The notes under the pieces are model-generated. The model was not told the origin of the DNA, did not search any database, and saw only the letters and a list, made by a program, of their open reading frames with translations. The translations under genes were made by a program, and so were the position numbers. Positions 6,026 to 13,783 of a DNA stretch of 14,386 bases are shown piece by piece (the stretch's first letter is position 1; each line of letters starts with the position of its first letter). The DNA comes from CAYMUN01 sp964393835 (GTDB lineage Bacteria > Patescibacteriota > Saccharimonadia > Saccharimonadales > UBA4665): positions 1 through 14,386 of the forward strand of contig CAYMUN010000018.1 in assembly GCA_964393835.1 (NCBI GenBank). The letters run 5' to 3'.

Positions 6026-6958
6026 CTATTGGTAGTATGCCCGGCCCTCGACCCGCACGTCGATATACTGCGCCGGGATGATATTTTGGCTTTGGAGCTT
6101 AGCTTGAGTGGCTAAAAAGGTACCGACTTGCTGACGGGCTTCCCCGCTCTGTAAATTAAACTTAACGGCATACGGCTGGCCCGCCAGGCGGACATCAAGT
6201 TCACTGGTAGCGTTTGGCAACAACATCGAAGAAACACTAAAGTGCCGGGCAGATAATTGACCTATTAGGGTTTGTACAAAACGCATATCATCACTACTCA
6301 AAGCTTGATGGTTGAGGCTGACCGTAAGACCGCTCTGATCTGTTATCAACGGTACCCGTAGATCAGTATCGGGCGCCAGGCTAGAGGTCGACAGAAGCGC
6401 TTTGCCGCTATCGCTAATTACAAAGGAGCCATCACGAGTAACCAGGATCAAAGCTGGCCGGGCAGTCTGGACATAGACAATCGGGCGTTGACTGAGTAGG
6501 GGTAACGTAACACTAACATGTGACAACTCTGGGAAACGATCAAGCATGGCTCGGTTAATCTGGCTGATATTAACAGTTAGCTTATTGCGGTTCCACACGG
6601 AACTGCCCAATAGCTGGCTGGCCGCCTGCTGATAGATAGCTGTCTGGTGCAACAACCCGATGTCAGTGCCGCTGGTCAGCGGCAATACTCTGGGGTTCGT
6701 CGATAAGCTCAGGGCATTGACTACGCAGATTAGCACCACGAGCAATAAAACTACCAGCCCGAAACGTTGCAGCATAAAGCGGCGTAGCTTGCCTGGCGCG
6801 GCTTTGAGAGCCTCGCGTTGGGCCTGGCGGCCGAGATTAAGATCCACATCGGAGCGCCGTGCTCGGTAGGCAAATTTAGGAGCGCCAACTTTACCCTCCC
6901 CGAGGCGGCGCTGACGAGGACTGTTGGATAGCAGGGGTGTTTTACGGCGTAGTCTCAT
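6026..6958 (-). CDS. ftsQ: Cell division protein FtsQ/DivIB
   Basis: Bitopic divisome protein that links early and late division proteins through FtsL and the septal synthase. Of 310 residues, a basic cytoplasmic tail (1-61) precedes one membrane helix (about 62-83, FMLQRFGLVVLLLVVLICVV). An extracytoplasmic part follows with a POTRA-like region (about 100-170, including ISQINRAMLDRFPELSHVSV). The end YIDVRVEGRAYY matches the typical FtsQ C-terminus. The tail contains DLNLGR (39-44), also found as DINLGR in FtsW. Its ATG overlaps the murG TGA in ATGA (6958-6955), so it is translationally coupled. It is the last gene of the cluster here; ftsA and ftsZ do not follow. Sequence similarity in this family is always low, but position, topology and C-terminal motif agree. 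Confidence 0.88.
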   Translation of the reverse strand: MRLRRKTPLLSNSPRQRRLGEGKVGAPKFAYRARRSDVDLNLGRQAQREALKAAPGKLRRFMLQRFGLVVLLLVVLICVVNALSLSTNPRVLPLTSGTDIGLLHQTAIYQQAASQLLGSSVWNRNKLTVNISQINRAMLDRFPELSHVSVTLPLLSQRPIVYVQTARPALILVTRDGSFVISDSGKALLSTSSLAPDTDLRVPLITDQSGLTVSLNHQALSSDDMRFVQTLIGQLSARHFSVSSMLLPNATSELDVRLAGQPYAVKFNLQSGEARQQVGTFLATQAKLQSQNIIPAQYIDVRVEGRAYYQ

Positions 6959-8127
6959 GCCTCAATGTGGTCTAAGATTAATTTTGCCAGGTCATGCGTA
7001 GCCTGGGGCCGGGCAAAAGCTGCCAATTTATTACTCAACTGGGCTCGCTGGCCCCGGTCATGGAGTAGCTGAGCTACCTGTTTGGCTAAACGATTGGGGT
7101 CAGCCGCTAAATCTGCCTCCCTAACTACCAAAGCCGCTCCCTGCTCTGCCAGGTACTTGGCATTTTGTAACTGGTGCCCGCCCACCAGGAATGAACTGGG
7201 AATCACGATACAGGCCTTGCCCTGCAGCGCAAACTCTGCCAGGTTGGTTGCTCCAGCTCTTGTAATGACTACGTCGGCTGCCCCACTGTAACGATAGACA
7301 TCAGGAATAAATCCTACTACTGTAACCCTCCCCTGCTCGTCACCGGTGAGTTGTTGCGCATATTGCTGACGCAGCGCTGCTTCATTGGCCCGTCCGCCGA
7401 CATGCACTACCTGGAGTTTTTTAAAGTCCCGCAATAAGTGCGGCAGCGCCTCGGCGACGGCTCGGTTTACTCGCTGTGAGCCAAGGCCACCACCAATGAT
7501 AAACAATAACTGGGCGTCCTCGGAAATCTGTAGTTCAGCACGATATTGTTTCTGCAGCTTAGCGGTAACCGGTACAAAATCGGTGCTGAGCGGAATACCG
7601 GTAGTGACTGTTTTAGCGGCTGGGTATGGATAGATTTCGACTGGCAAGGCTACGGCATGCAGACGGGCCCAGGGGGCAATGAGGCGATTAGCCAAGCTGG
7701 GCAGTGGGTCAGAATCATGCGTAATGTATGGAATCCGGCGCACCGCCGCTCCCAGACAGACCGGCACGCTGACATAGGCGCCGCGGCTAAAGATGATGTC
7801 CGGCTGCAATTTGCCCATGAGACGCCAGCTCTGAAACGTACCGATTAGCACGTACATTCCATCCCTGAAATTTTTGAACAGGGTTGATAGATCGAGCAAC
7901 TGCCTGAGACCCTCCCCGTGATAACGCCGAAACTTACCGGCCAATACGGTGTAAACGGCGTCAATGTGCGGATTTTGAGCCGGAATATCGGACAGGCTAT
8001 CCCCCCGCTGGCCGATATAGACAATTCGTAGCTCGGGCTGCAACCGTTTAAGCTCGGCAGCGACGGCCAAGATTGGAGTAATATGACCGCCGGATCCACC
8101 ACCGGTTACCACGATGGTTCGTTTCAT
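6955..8127 (-). CDS. murG: UDP-GlcNAc:lipid I N-acetylglucosaminyltransferase MurG
   Basis: Membrane-associated GT28 enzyme that adds GlcNAc to lipid I to make lipid II on the inner face of the membrane. It has 390 residues in two Rossmann-like domains. The N-terminal glycine loop GGGSGGHITP is at 9-18. FSRGAYVSVPV (113-123) matches the GGYVSxP region. HDSD (137-140) followed by LPSLANRL replaces the usual HEQNxxxGxxN. The C-terminal donor-binding half has IIGGGLGSQRVN, TRAGATNLAEFALQGKA and GGHQLQNAKYL, the family's UDP-GlcNAc contacts. GGAGG lies about 11 bases upstream inside ftsW. The start overlaps the ftsW stop by ATGA (8127-8124) and the stop overlaps the ftsQ start in the same way. 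Confidence 0.95.
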   Translation of the reverse strand: MKRTIVVTGGGSGGHITPILAVAAELKRLQPELRIVYIGQRGDSLSDIPAQNPHIDAVYTVLAGKFRRYHGEGLRQLLDLSTLFKNFRDGMYVLIGTFQSWRLMGKLQPDIIFSRGAYVSVPVCLGAAVRRIPYITHDSDPLPSLANRLIAPWARLHAVALPVEIYPYPAAKTVTTGIPLSTDFVPVTAKLQKQYRAELQISEDAQLLFIIGGGLGSQRVNRAVAEALPHLLRDFKKLQVVHVGGRANEAALRQQYAQQLTGDEQGRVTVVGFIPDVYRYSGAADVVITRAGATNLAEFALQGKACIVIPSSFLVGGHQLQNAKYLAEQGAALVVREADLAADPNRLAKQVAQLLHDRGQRAQLSNKLAAFARPQATHDLAKLILDHIEA

Positions 8128-9356
8128 GAGTGCTGTGTCCTCCGCAACGGTTGGTCTCCATAGCCCCGTCCATTGCCGCGATCGGTCGTAATCCTGGGAC
8201 TACTGTAGGCAGTGTACTGGGAAACCTGAAACACCAAACCGACAGCGGCAGCCACAAAAATCACGCTGGTACCGCCATAGCTGATAAATGGCAAGGTGAT
8301 GCCTTTAAGCGGCAACAAGCCGATCATGGCGCCGATGTTAATCATTGCCTGGGTACTCAGCCAAGCGAGCACGCCCACTACCAGTAGCCGGCTAAAATCA
8401 TCGCTCGTGCGCTCGATAATCCGCCGCAGCCGGGCAAAAAAAGCAATAAATACCAATAGTAAAACCACGCTGCCAATAAAGCCGAATTTTTCGGCGTAAA
8501 TAGCAAAAATAGAATCGTTAGCCGCCTCTGGTAGATAGCCATAAGCCTGCACGCTACTGCCCAACCCCAGGCCGATAAAGCCTCCCGAGCCAACGGCAAT
8601 CAGCGCCTGGCAAGCCTGGTAGCCACTGGTTTGGCAGTTGGCTTCCGGATGCAGGAAAGCCGTTAAACGATCTCGCCGATACGGCGTGACGGAGATAGCC
8701 AGGATCAAGCCGATAGTAATTGCCGCCCCAATTAAAAGGATTCGTTTCATCGGCAGACCAGCTACAAAGGCCATGATAAACATGATGGCTACTAATACGC
8801 CAGTGGAGCCAAGGTCGCTCTGGATTCCGGCCACCGTAAAACCGATAACCCCGATGGCGATCGCCAGCGGCTTTAAGGTCAAGCGGGTATCACCGATACT
8901 GCCCTGCCGGATGCGTTGGGCCAAAAAGCCGGCTAGCCAAACCATGACTGCGAATTTCACGAGTTCCACTGACTGGAAAGACAAACTGCCAAGCCGTACC
9001 CAGCGATGCGCCGGATACGCTGGATTAACTGGTAATACCAGGGCCATCAGTGTCGCCACGCCGGCGATTATCAGCAATGGCTTATAGGCTCGCCGCCACC
9101 ATTCCAGCGGTACTTGTGACGTGATGATAAAGGCTACGGCACTCAGGCCGATAGCTAGGAGCTGCTTGCCGACATAGTAGCTGTTGCTGACATGGCTGCT
9201 GGCACTGAGCGCCGGACTAATCGCATAAACTACCACCAGACCGATGGCTAAGAGCGTCACGGACAATATAAGCAGCCAGTAGTCCGGTCGATGCTTACGC
9301 CCCAGATTTATATCCAGGCGGGTCGGCAATCGACGACGCGCGCTTTGCGGGCGCAT
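8124..9356 (-). CDS. ftsW: Lipid II polymerase FtsW (SEDS family)
   Basis: Polytopic SEDS glycosyltransferase that polymerises septal glycan with its partner class B PBP. The 410 residues carry about ten membrane helices. Family motifs seen: HRWVRLGSLSFQSVELVKFA (117-136), QSDLGST (179-185, for the usual QPDLGT), GSGGFIGLGLGSS (256-268), YLPEAANDSIFAIYAEKFG (274-292) with Asp281 in the place of the catalytic aspartate, and LPLKGITLPFISYGGTS near the end. The cytoplasmic N-terminus contains LDINLGR (14-20), shared with FtsQ. The start is 3 nt after the mraY stop, with AGGGG overlapping the end of mraY. FtsW is preferred over RodA because of its dcw context next to ftsI, mraY and murG. Confidence 0.95.
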   Translation of the reverse strand: MRPQSARRRLPTRLDINLGRKHRPDYWLLILSVTLLAIGLVVVYAISPALSASSHVSNSYYVGKQLLAIGLSAVAFIITSQVPLEWWRRAYKPLLIIAGVATLMALVLPVNPAYPAHRWVRLGSLSFQSVELVKFAVMVWLAGFLAQRIRQGSIGDTRLTLKPLAIAIGVIGFTVAGIQSDLGSTGVLVAIMFIMAFVAGLPMKRILLIGAAITIGLILAISVTPYRRDRLTAFLHPEANCQTSGYQACQALIAVGSGGFIGLGLGSSVQAYGYLPEAANDSIFAIYAEKFGFIGSVVLLLVFIAFFARLRRIIERTSDDFSRLLVVGVLAWLSTQAMINIGAMIGLLPLKGITLPFISYGGTSVIFVAAAVGLVFQVSQYTAYSSPRITTDRGNGRGYGDQPLRRTQHS

Positions 9357-9359
9357 GAA

Positions 9360-10400
9360 CTACCCCTGTTTTCCCATCAGGAAAACGATCAGCCCTAGTA
9401 CCCCGGCAACTTGCCCGAGAATCCAAAAGCGCATGGTAATTTTAGTTTCCGGCCAACCAATCGCCTCGAAATGATGATGAATCGGCGATGACAGAAAAAC
9501 CTTTTTACCATGGCGAAGCTTACGAGACGTGCGATTGATGATAACCGACCCGGTCTCCATGACAAAGACCGCCGCAATCAGTGGCAAGACATATATAGTG
9601 TCGGTTTGCATGGCGATAATCCCCAAGGCCGTGCCAAGCGCAAAGGCGCCGACGTCCCCCATCATGAAGCGCGCCGGGAAGATATTGAACCATGTATAGC
9701 TGAGCAGTGTTCCGACTATCGTCAGACAGAAGCCCGCAAGGGCGAATTGGCCCTGCACGACACAGATAATGGCATATGTCATAAAGGCCGAAGTCAACAA
9801 GCCGCCAGCCAAGCCGTCCAGGCCATCGGTGATATTAACGGCATTAGCCGTGGCCATAACGACTAGCCAGAATAGCCCGATGATAAACACGCCGATATGC
9901 CACTCCTGAATACCCGGCAGATAGATCGAAGCGACGTCCAGTTTGTCATAAAACCACCAGCCGCCAGCCAAGGCTACGGCACTGTACAGCGCAAACTTAG
10001 TCCGGGCCCGCATGCCGGCCACGCCACTACCGTCACCCCGCACATTCATGGCGTCATCAATCAGGCCAATCAGTCCTGCCCCGAGCATGCCCGCGAGCGG
10101 TAACCAGGTTTGGCCGCGGTCAAGATTGCCCGTCAATGTCACCAATGCCACCGCCAGCACAAAGATCAAGCCAGCCATAGTCGGGATATTACGCTTGTGT
10201 TTGGCGGCGTGCAGTTTAGCGTAGACAGTGGCCTTGCCCCCTGACCAGGCGTCGGTACGCTGCCGCTTCCACCACTGTTGTTGATAGGCAATCGTCGTAT
10301 AGAGCGGCGTGATCAACATGCTGAGCGCAAAGCCCAAGAAGCCGAGCAGCAGGATCTGGATCAAATTGTCGGTAGTAATCGCAATGTGCAGTGTATTCAT
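9360..10400 (-). CDS. mraY: Phospho-N-acetylmuramoyl-pentapeptide transferase MraY
   Basis: Integral membrane enzyme that moves phospho-MurNAc-pentapeptide from UDP to undecaprenyl phosphate, forming lipid I. The 346 residues have about ten membrane helices. Signature residues are Asp115-Asp116 in GLIDDAMNV, NITDGLDGLAGG (189-200), MGDVGAFALG (247-256) and the histidine-rich SSPIHHHFEAIGWPE (304-318), all placed as in characterised MraY. It is the first gene of a tight four-gene group, mraY-ftsW-murG-ftsQ, and has its own extended -10 promoter 18 bases upstream of the ATG. No clear Shine-Dalgarno sequence precedes the ATG. The usual murF before and murD after it are missing. Confidence 0.97.
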   Translation of the reverse strand: MNTLHIAITTDNLIQILLLGFLGFALSMLITPLYTTIAYQQQWWKRQRTDAWSGGKATVYAKLHAAKHKRNIPTMAGLIFVLAVALVTLTGNLDRGQTWLPLAGMLGAGLIGLIDDAMNVRGDGSGVAGMRARTKFALYSAVALAGGWWFYDKLDVASIYLPGIQEWHIGVFIIGLFWLVVMATANAVNITDGLDGLAGGLLTSAFMTYAIICVVQGQFALAGFCLTIVGTLLSYTWFNIFPARFMMGDVGAFALGTALGIIAMQTDTIYVLPLIAAVFVMETGSVIINRTSRKLRHGKKVFLSSPIHHHFEAIGWPETKITMRFWILGQVAGVLGLIVFLMGKQG

Positions 10401-10418
10401 AGATGTGATTTTTGTCCC

Positions 10419-10427
10419 ATTATATCA
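10419..10427 (-). promoter_or_regulatory. Extended -10 promoter upstream of mraY
   Basis: On the minus strand TGATATAAT forms a TGn extension plus a perfect TATAAT (10424 to 10419), between the ftsI stop (10442) and mraY ATG (10400). The -35 region overlaps the ftsI stop and is poor, which extended -10 promoters tolerate. The leader would be about 12 nt. It would let mraY-ftsW-murG-ftsQ be expressed apart from the upstream genes. Confidence 0.6.
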
Positions 10428-10441
10428 TTTCCCGCCCCTAT

Positions 10442-12211
10442 TTACTGTTTTTTGGGCGTGACATACGAGTCGTTAATTAACATATGGGCTAGGCGGCCAA
10501 ACACCGGCTGGGCCGCAGCCGTACCGGCATAGCCGCCGATCGTTGGCTTATCGATGAAAACTACGATGACATACTGCGGGCTAGCGCCGCCGACAAAGCC
10601 GATATAAGTGCCGTTGAAATGGTTGTCCTCATAGCCACCGCCAGGTTTGGCAATCTGGGCAGTGCCGGTTTTACCGCCGACCACGAAAGCGCCCTGGTCA
10701 AATGCCGGCACGAAATTGTGGTGATCGACGGTGTACTGCATCAGCGGAATAATTGCCTGACTGGTCTTAGCGCTGACAACCCCTTGCCTGACGACTTTTG
10801 GCTGAATTTTAGTCGCTTGGCCCCTGGCGTCAATCGTCTGGTCAATCAAACGCGGTTGATAGTACGTCCCCCCATTGACCGTGGCGGCCAAGGCGGCCGC
10901 CATCTGAATCGGCGTAGCCGTCATGGCCTGCCCAAATGAGGTGTTAGCGTAGGTCAGGTTGATTCCCGATCCAGTATTAGCTGGCGCCGGCACGTAGCCG
11001 TCGCTCTCATAGCCCTGCTCAATGCCGGTGGGCTTGCCAAACATATAGTGATTAACCAAGTAATCGTGCCAAGCCTCGCGGGCCTTGGGGTTGATCTGCC
11101 CGCCGCCCATTTGCATTAATTCCCAGGTCGCGCCGGTATTAAGCGATAGATTGAGGATTTCTTTAAGACCGCGTGTCCCCGCCCCGCCGTCTTCTTCGAT
11201 ATTAGTGATGCGGAATTCATCAACCACCCAAGAGGCGGGATCATAATACGTCGTATTAGGTGTTACGACGCCTTGATCCAAAGCCGCGGCTGTCGTCAGG
11301 GCCTTCATAGTCGAGCCGACCTCGATAGCATTAGTTACGCTGGCATTTTGAAACAGCGCCGGGTCGTTGACCTCAAAGTACTTTGACGGATCATAGGTCG
11401 GTGAATTGGCCATGGCTTTGACCGCCCCGGTACGGGGATCCAGAATTAGAGCACTGCCAAAACTAGCCTTGGCGTTTTTGACACCCTCGGCCAGGATTGT
11501 TTCCAGCTGCTGTTGCATGGCCAGGTCAATCGTCAGCACTACGTCCTGGCCGTTTTGTGGCGCTCGGCGGATATTAGACTTACTGGCCGCCAATGGCACG
11601 CCCTGAGCATCGGTAATCGCCCGGAGCTCACCGGGTTGGCCCCGGAGCTGCTTATTGAGCGCCTGCTCCAGGCCATACTTGCCTACTCCCTCGTCATTCA
11701 CAAATCCCAGCAGCTGCGAGGCTAAGTTGCTCTGGGGATACGTCCGGTAATCCTGGGCGACGGTACCGATTCCCGGCAGTTTCAAAGCGGTGATTTTAGC
11801 CTGCTGCGCTTTGCTTAACTTCTTAGCCAGCACCACATAGCGGGTATCTTTAGTGCGCACCTGCTTCTCGTATTTCATCGGATCTCCACCGATGACACTG
11901 GCAATCCGATTAGCTGCCGTTTCCGGCTTTTTAACATACACCGGGTCAGCGTAGAGGGTATACAGCTTCTCATTGAGCACAATTGGCAGCACGCCGCTGC
12001 CATCGTAGGCTTTGATAACTCCCCTGGTGGCCGGAATCTCATACTGCTTTAACTGGTCGCTCAACGCCGCGGCCTTGTAGTGGTTATAATTAATGATCTG
12101 AACGTAAAACAGCCGCACCCCAAATATCCCCACAGCCAAAATCAGCAAACCGTACCAGATCCGTACCCTGGCAATGGCCTGTATGATATTATTTTTGTTT
12201 TGCGGTGCCAT
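10442..12211 (-). CDS. ftsI: Septal class B penicillin-binding protein (FtsI/PBP2-type transpeptidase)
   Basis: Cross-links septal peptidoglycan with FtsW. The 589 residues comprise a short cytoplasmic tail, one membrane helix (about 19-40, YGLLILAVGIFGVRLFYVQI), a PBP dimerisation/pedestal domain (about 55-215) and a transpeptidase domain (about 225-575). Active-site motifs are S300-T-M-K303 (nucleophile Ser300, in EVGSTMKALT rather than the commoner PGSTFK), S356-L-N358 and K514-T-G-T517. The motif ANTSFGQAM (422-430) is typical of the class. No PASTA domains follow. An 80-nt gap separates it from the ftsL-like gene; murE, usually next, is absent. A poor -10-like TACAAT lies 10 bases before the ATG. 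Class and position are clear. Confidence 0.95.
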   Translation of the reverse strand: MAPQNKNNIIQAIARVRIWYGLLILAVGIFGVRLFYVQIINYNHYKAAALSDQLKQYEIPATRGVIKAYDGSGVLPIVLNEKLYTLYADPVYVKKPETAANRIASVIGGDPMKYEKQVRTKDTRYVVLAKKLSKAQQAKITALKLPGIGTVAQDYRTYPQSNLASQLLGFVNDEGVGKYGLEQALNKQLRGQPGELRAITDAQGVPLAASKSNIRRAPQNGQDVVLTIDLAMQQQLETILAEGVKNAKASFGSALILDPRTGAVKAMANSPTYDPSKYFEVNDPALFQNASVTNAIEVGSTMKALTTAAALDQGVVTPNTTYYDPASWVVDEFRITNIEEDGGAGTRGLKEILNLSLNTGATWELMQMGGGQINPKAREAWHDYLVNHYMFGKPTGIEQGYESDGYVPAPANTGSGINLTYANTSFGQAMTATPIQMAAALAATVNGGTYYQPRLIDQTIDARGQATKIQPKVVRQGVVSAKTSQAIIPLMQYTVDHHNFVPAFDQGAFVVGGKTGTAQIAKPGGGYEDNHFNGTYIGFVGGASPQYVIVVFIDKPTIGGYAGTAAAQPVFGRLAHMLINDSYVTPKKQ

Positions 12212-12221
12212 TTGTCTCTTA

Positions 12222-12227
12222 ATTGTA
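12222..12227 (-). promoter_or_regulatory. Possible -10 box just upstream of ftsI
   Basis: TACAAT on the minus strand lies 10 bases before the ftsI ATG in the 80-nt gap after the ftsL-like gene. No good -35 box or Shine-Dalgarno sequence is visible. If used, the mRNA would be almost leaderless. Weak evidence. Confidence 0.25.
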
Positions 12228-12291
12228 AGACTTTTACCCTCACTTGAACAGAGGAGTTAGTGACCAAGCGTACGCTGTAGAGATAAAAGGT

Positions 12292-12639
12292 TTAATTTTG
12301 GACGGTGGCGCTGGGAGCGACGGAGACCAGGTTTTTGGCCTGGGGGCTGGCTTTGACGCGCTGGAGGGATTGCAGACGGGCCGAAGCAACCTCTAGGTCA
12401 TCATGCTGCGTCTTGAGGCTAGCCTGCTGCTCCTGGAGGCCATTGATCTGGTAGCCATAAGCATTGGTTTTAGTGACTTGAGTCAAATACAGCAAACCGA
12501 GCAAGCACGCCAAGACGATCAGAATAATAGTGTTGCTAATCGGCCCGAGCGTCCGCGTGGTGGCGCGAAAGCTGACCGAGTTTTGATTGCGTCCCTGGTA
12601 GCGGGAGCGATTCATGGCGAGTGAGCTGGAGTATGTCAT
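12292..12639 (-). CDS. ftsL: FtsL-like septum protein
   Basis: A 115-residue bitopic protein at the ftsL position of the cluster, between rsmH and ftsI. A basic, serine-rich cytoplasmic tail (1-34) is followed by one membrane helix (35-53, SNTIILIVLACLLGLLYLT). A heptad-like region (about 62-96, INGLQEQQASLKTQHDDLEVASARLQSLQ) would form the FtsB/FtsL coiled coil, and a short tail ends the protein. FtsL sequences are poorly conserved, so the call rests on size, topology and gene order; it might equally be named a DivIC/FtsB-type protein. Met9 (codon at 12615-12613) is an alternative start; neither start has a Shine-Dalgarno sequence. Its leader carries a very stable 11-bp hairpin. Confidence 0.75.
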   Translation of the reverse strand: MTYSSSLAMNRSRYQGRNQNSVSFRATTRTLGPISNTIILIVLACLLGLLYLTQVTKTNAYGYQINGLQEQQASLKTQHDDLEVASARLQSLQRVKASPQAKNLVSVAPSATVQN

Positions 12640-12667
12640 ATTTATTTCTATTTTTATGTTTATCTTT

Positions 12668-12696
12668 GTTCCAGCCCCTATTTTTGGGGCTGGAAC
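12668..12696. repeat. Perfect 11-bp hairpin in the rsmH-ftsL gap
   Basis: GTTCCAGCCCC (12668-12678) and GGGGCTGGAAC (12686-12696) pair perfectly around a 7-base loop. Neither strand has a T run after it, so it is not a standard intrinsic terminator. In the minus-strand mRNA it lies 28 nt before the ftsL ATG and could be an RNase III processing or mRNA-stabilising structure. A second small stem, CCACG 12714-12718/CGTGG 12723-12727, lies beside it. Confidence 0.6.
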
Positions 12697-12751
12697 CGCT
12701 TTCGCCTAGTGCACCACGGTGACGTGGATTTTGTAGGCGCGGGAGCTGCTT

Positions 12752-13690
12752 TTAACCTGAATCGGCATAAGCGTTCCCTTTCTTTTTTATTTTCACTGCG
12801 GCCCTTAGCTTAGCGCTGCGGGCTCGCGGATTAAAAACTATTTCATTTGGGGCAGCCACGGCAGGACTTTTAGTCAGTAGCCGGAGTTCGGCGTCATAAC
12901 CGCCGCCAGCGACTTCCAGGAAGGCCTGTTTGACCAGGCGATCCTCAAGGCTGTGGAAGCTAATGACAGCGATTCTACCACCCGGATTGAGTAATTCAAA
13001 CCAGATTGGCAGGCTGTTTTCCAGCTGTCCCAGCTCGTCATTAACGGCGATGCGCAGCGCTTGGAACGTCCGGGTGGCCGGATGAACCCGACTGTGCCCT
13101 GGCCAAGCCGCTTTGGCGATGGTCGCCAGCTCGTCGGTGGTACGGAGCGGCCTAGACCGGACGATTGCCTGAGCAATCCGCGCCGCTTTAGGCTCCTCGC
13201 CGTAGCGTTTGAGCAGCTCAGTCAGCCGGGCCTCACTATAGGTGTTAACTATAATCTCGGCGGTCAGCTCCTGGGCTTGATCCATACGCATATCGAGCGG
13301 GCCAGGCGTGTTAATGGCAAAGCCACGTGGGCCCTCGTTAAGGTGCGGTGACGATACGCCCAAATCAGCCAAAATAAGGTCGAAATGCTGCCCCTCGGCA
13401 AGCAAATCTTGGGAGACAGACAGGAAATCCTGCTGCCTCACGCTAACGCTGCTGACAGACTCATCCGGAAACTCCTCTTGGAGAACCTTGATCGCGTTTG
13501 GATCGCGATCGACGAGTACTACCTTTGTGAGGCTTCCAGTCCGATCCCGTATTTCTCTAGCATGTCCGCCGTAGCCGGCCGTCAGATCGAGGTATGATTC
13601 CCCTGCCTGCGGATCCAGGTAGTGCAGAACTTGTTTGAGCAATACCGGTTCGTGCTTTTTATTTTTATTTTGGTGTTTGTTTTGGTGCAT
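12752..13690 (-). CDS. rsmH: 16S rRNA (cytosine-1402 N4) methyltransferase RsmH (MraW)
   Basis: SAM-dependent methyltransferase acting on C1402 of 16S rRNA in the ribosomal P site. The 312 residues include HEPVLLKQVL (13-22), motif I LDLTAGYGGHA (34-44), VDRDPNAI (60-67), LILADLGVSSPHL (105-117), RGFAINTPGPLDMRMD (122-137), VHPATRTFQALRIAVNDEL (202-220) and ISFHSLEDRLVK (243-254), all family hallmarks in the expected order. The N-terminus before HEPVLL is an Asn/Gln/His/Lys-rich stretch coded by A-rich DNA. No Shine-Dalgarno sequence precedes the ATG. It follows mraZ as usual, but across an unusually long gap of about 370 bp. Confidence 0.97.
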   Translation of the reverse strand: MHQNKHQNKNKKHEPVLLKQVLHYLDPQAGESYLDLTAGYGGHAREIRDRTGSLTKVVLVDRDPNAIKVLQEEFPDESVSSVSVRQQDFLSVSQDLLAEGQHFDLILADLGVSSPHLNEGPRGFAINTPGPLDMRMDQAQELTAEIIVNTYSEARLTELLKRYGEEPKAARIAQAIVRSRPLRTTDELATIAKAAWPGHSRVHPATRTFQALRIAVNDELGQLENSLPIWFELLNPGGRIAVISFHSLEDRLVKQAFLEVAGGGYDAELRLLTKSPAVAAPNEIVFNPRARSAKLRAAVKIKKKGNAYADSG

Positions 13691-13722
13691 CTTTGCGTGC
13701 TTTTTGTTTTTGCAAAATCGGC

Positions 13723-13738
13723 TAAGCCATGGGGCTTA
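13723..13738 (-). repeat. Small hairpin 33 nt upstream of rsmH
   Basis: TAAGCC (13723-13728) and GGCTTA (13733-13738) pair perfectly around four bases. It follows the larger hairpin in the minus-strand leader. No U run follows. Confidence 0.45.
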
Positions 13739-13750
13739 TGCGCCCATTGT

Positions 13751-13783
13751 ATTAGTCGACCTTGCGTTGCAAGGTCACCTAAT
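13751..13783 (-). repeat. Local 15-bp hairpin in the rsmH leader
   Basis: Arms 13751-13765 and 13769-13783 match at 13 of 15 positions, with an 8-bp perfect core (GACCTTGC/GCAAGGTC) and a 3-base loop. The right arm overlaps the inverted-repeat arm 13773-13793, so the two pairings exclude each other. Confidence 0.6.

Noticed and set aside
6955..8127. UGA read as glycine (Gracilibacteria/Absconditabacteria code)
   Set aside because: UGA occurs exactly at the expected ends of murG, ftsW and the small 1121-1291 gene, two of them in ATGA overlaps, and no UGA interrupts conserved domains.
8638..9087. 149-residue open frame on the plus strand
   Set aside because: It is antisense to ftsW and made of the complements of membrane-helix codons; no domain or RBS supports it.
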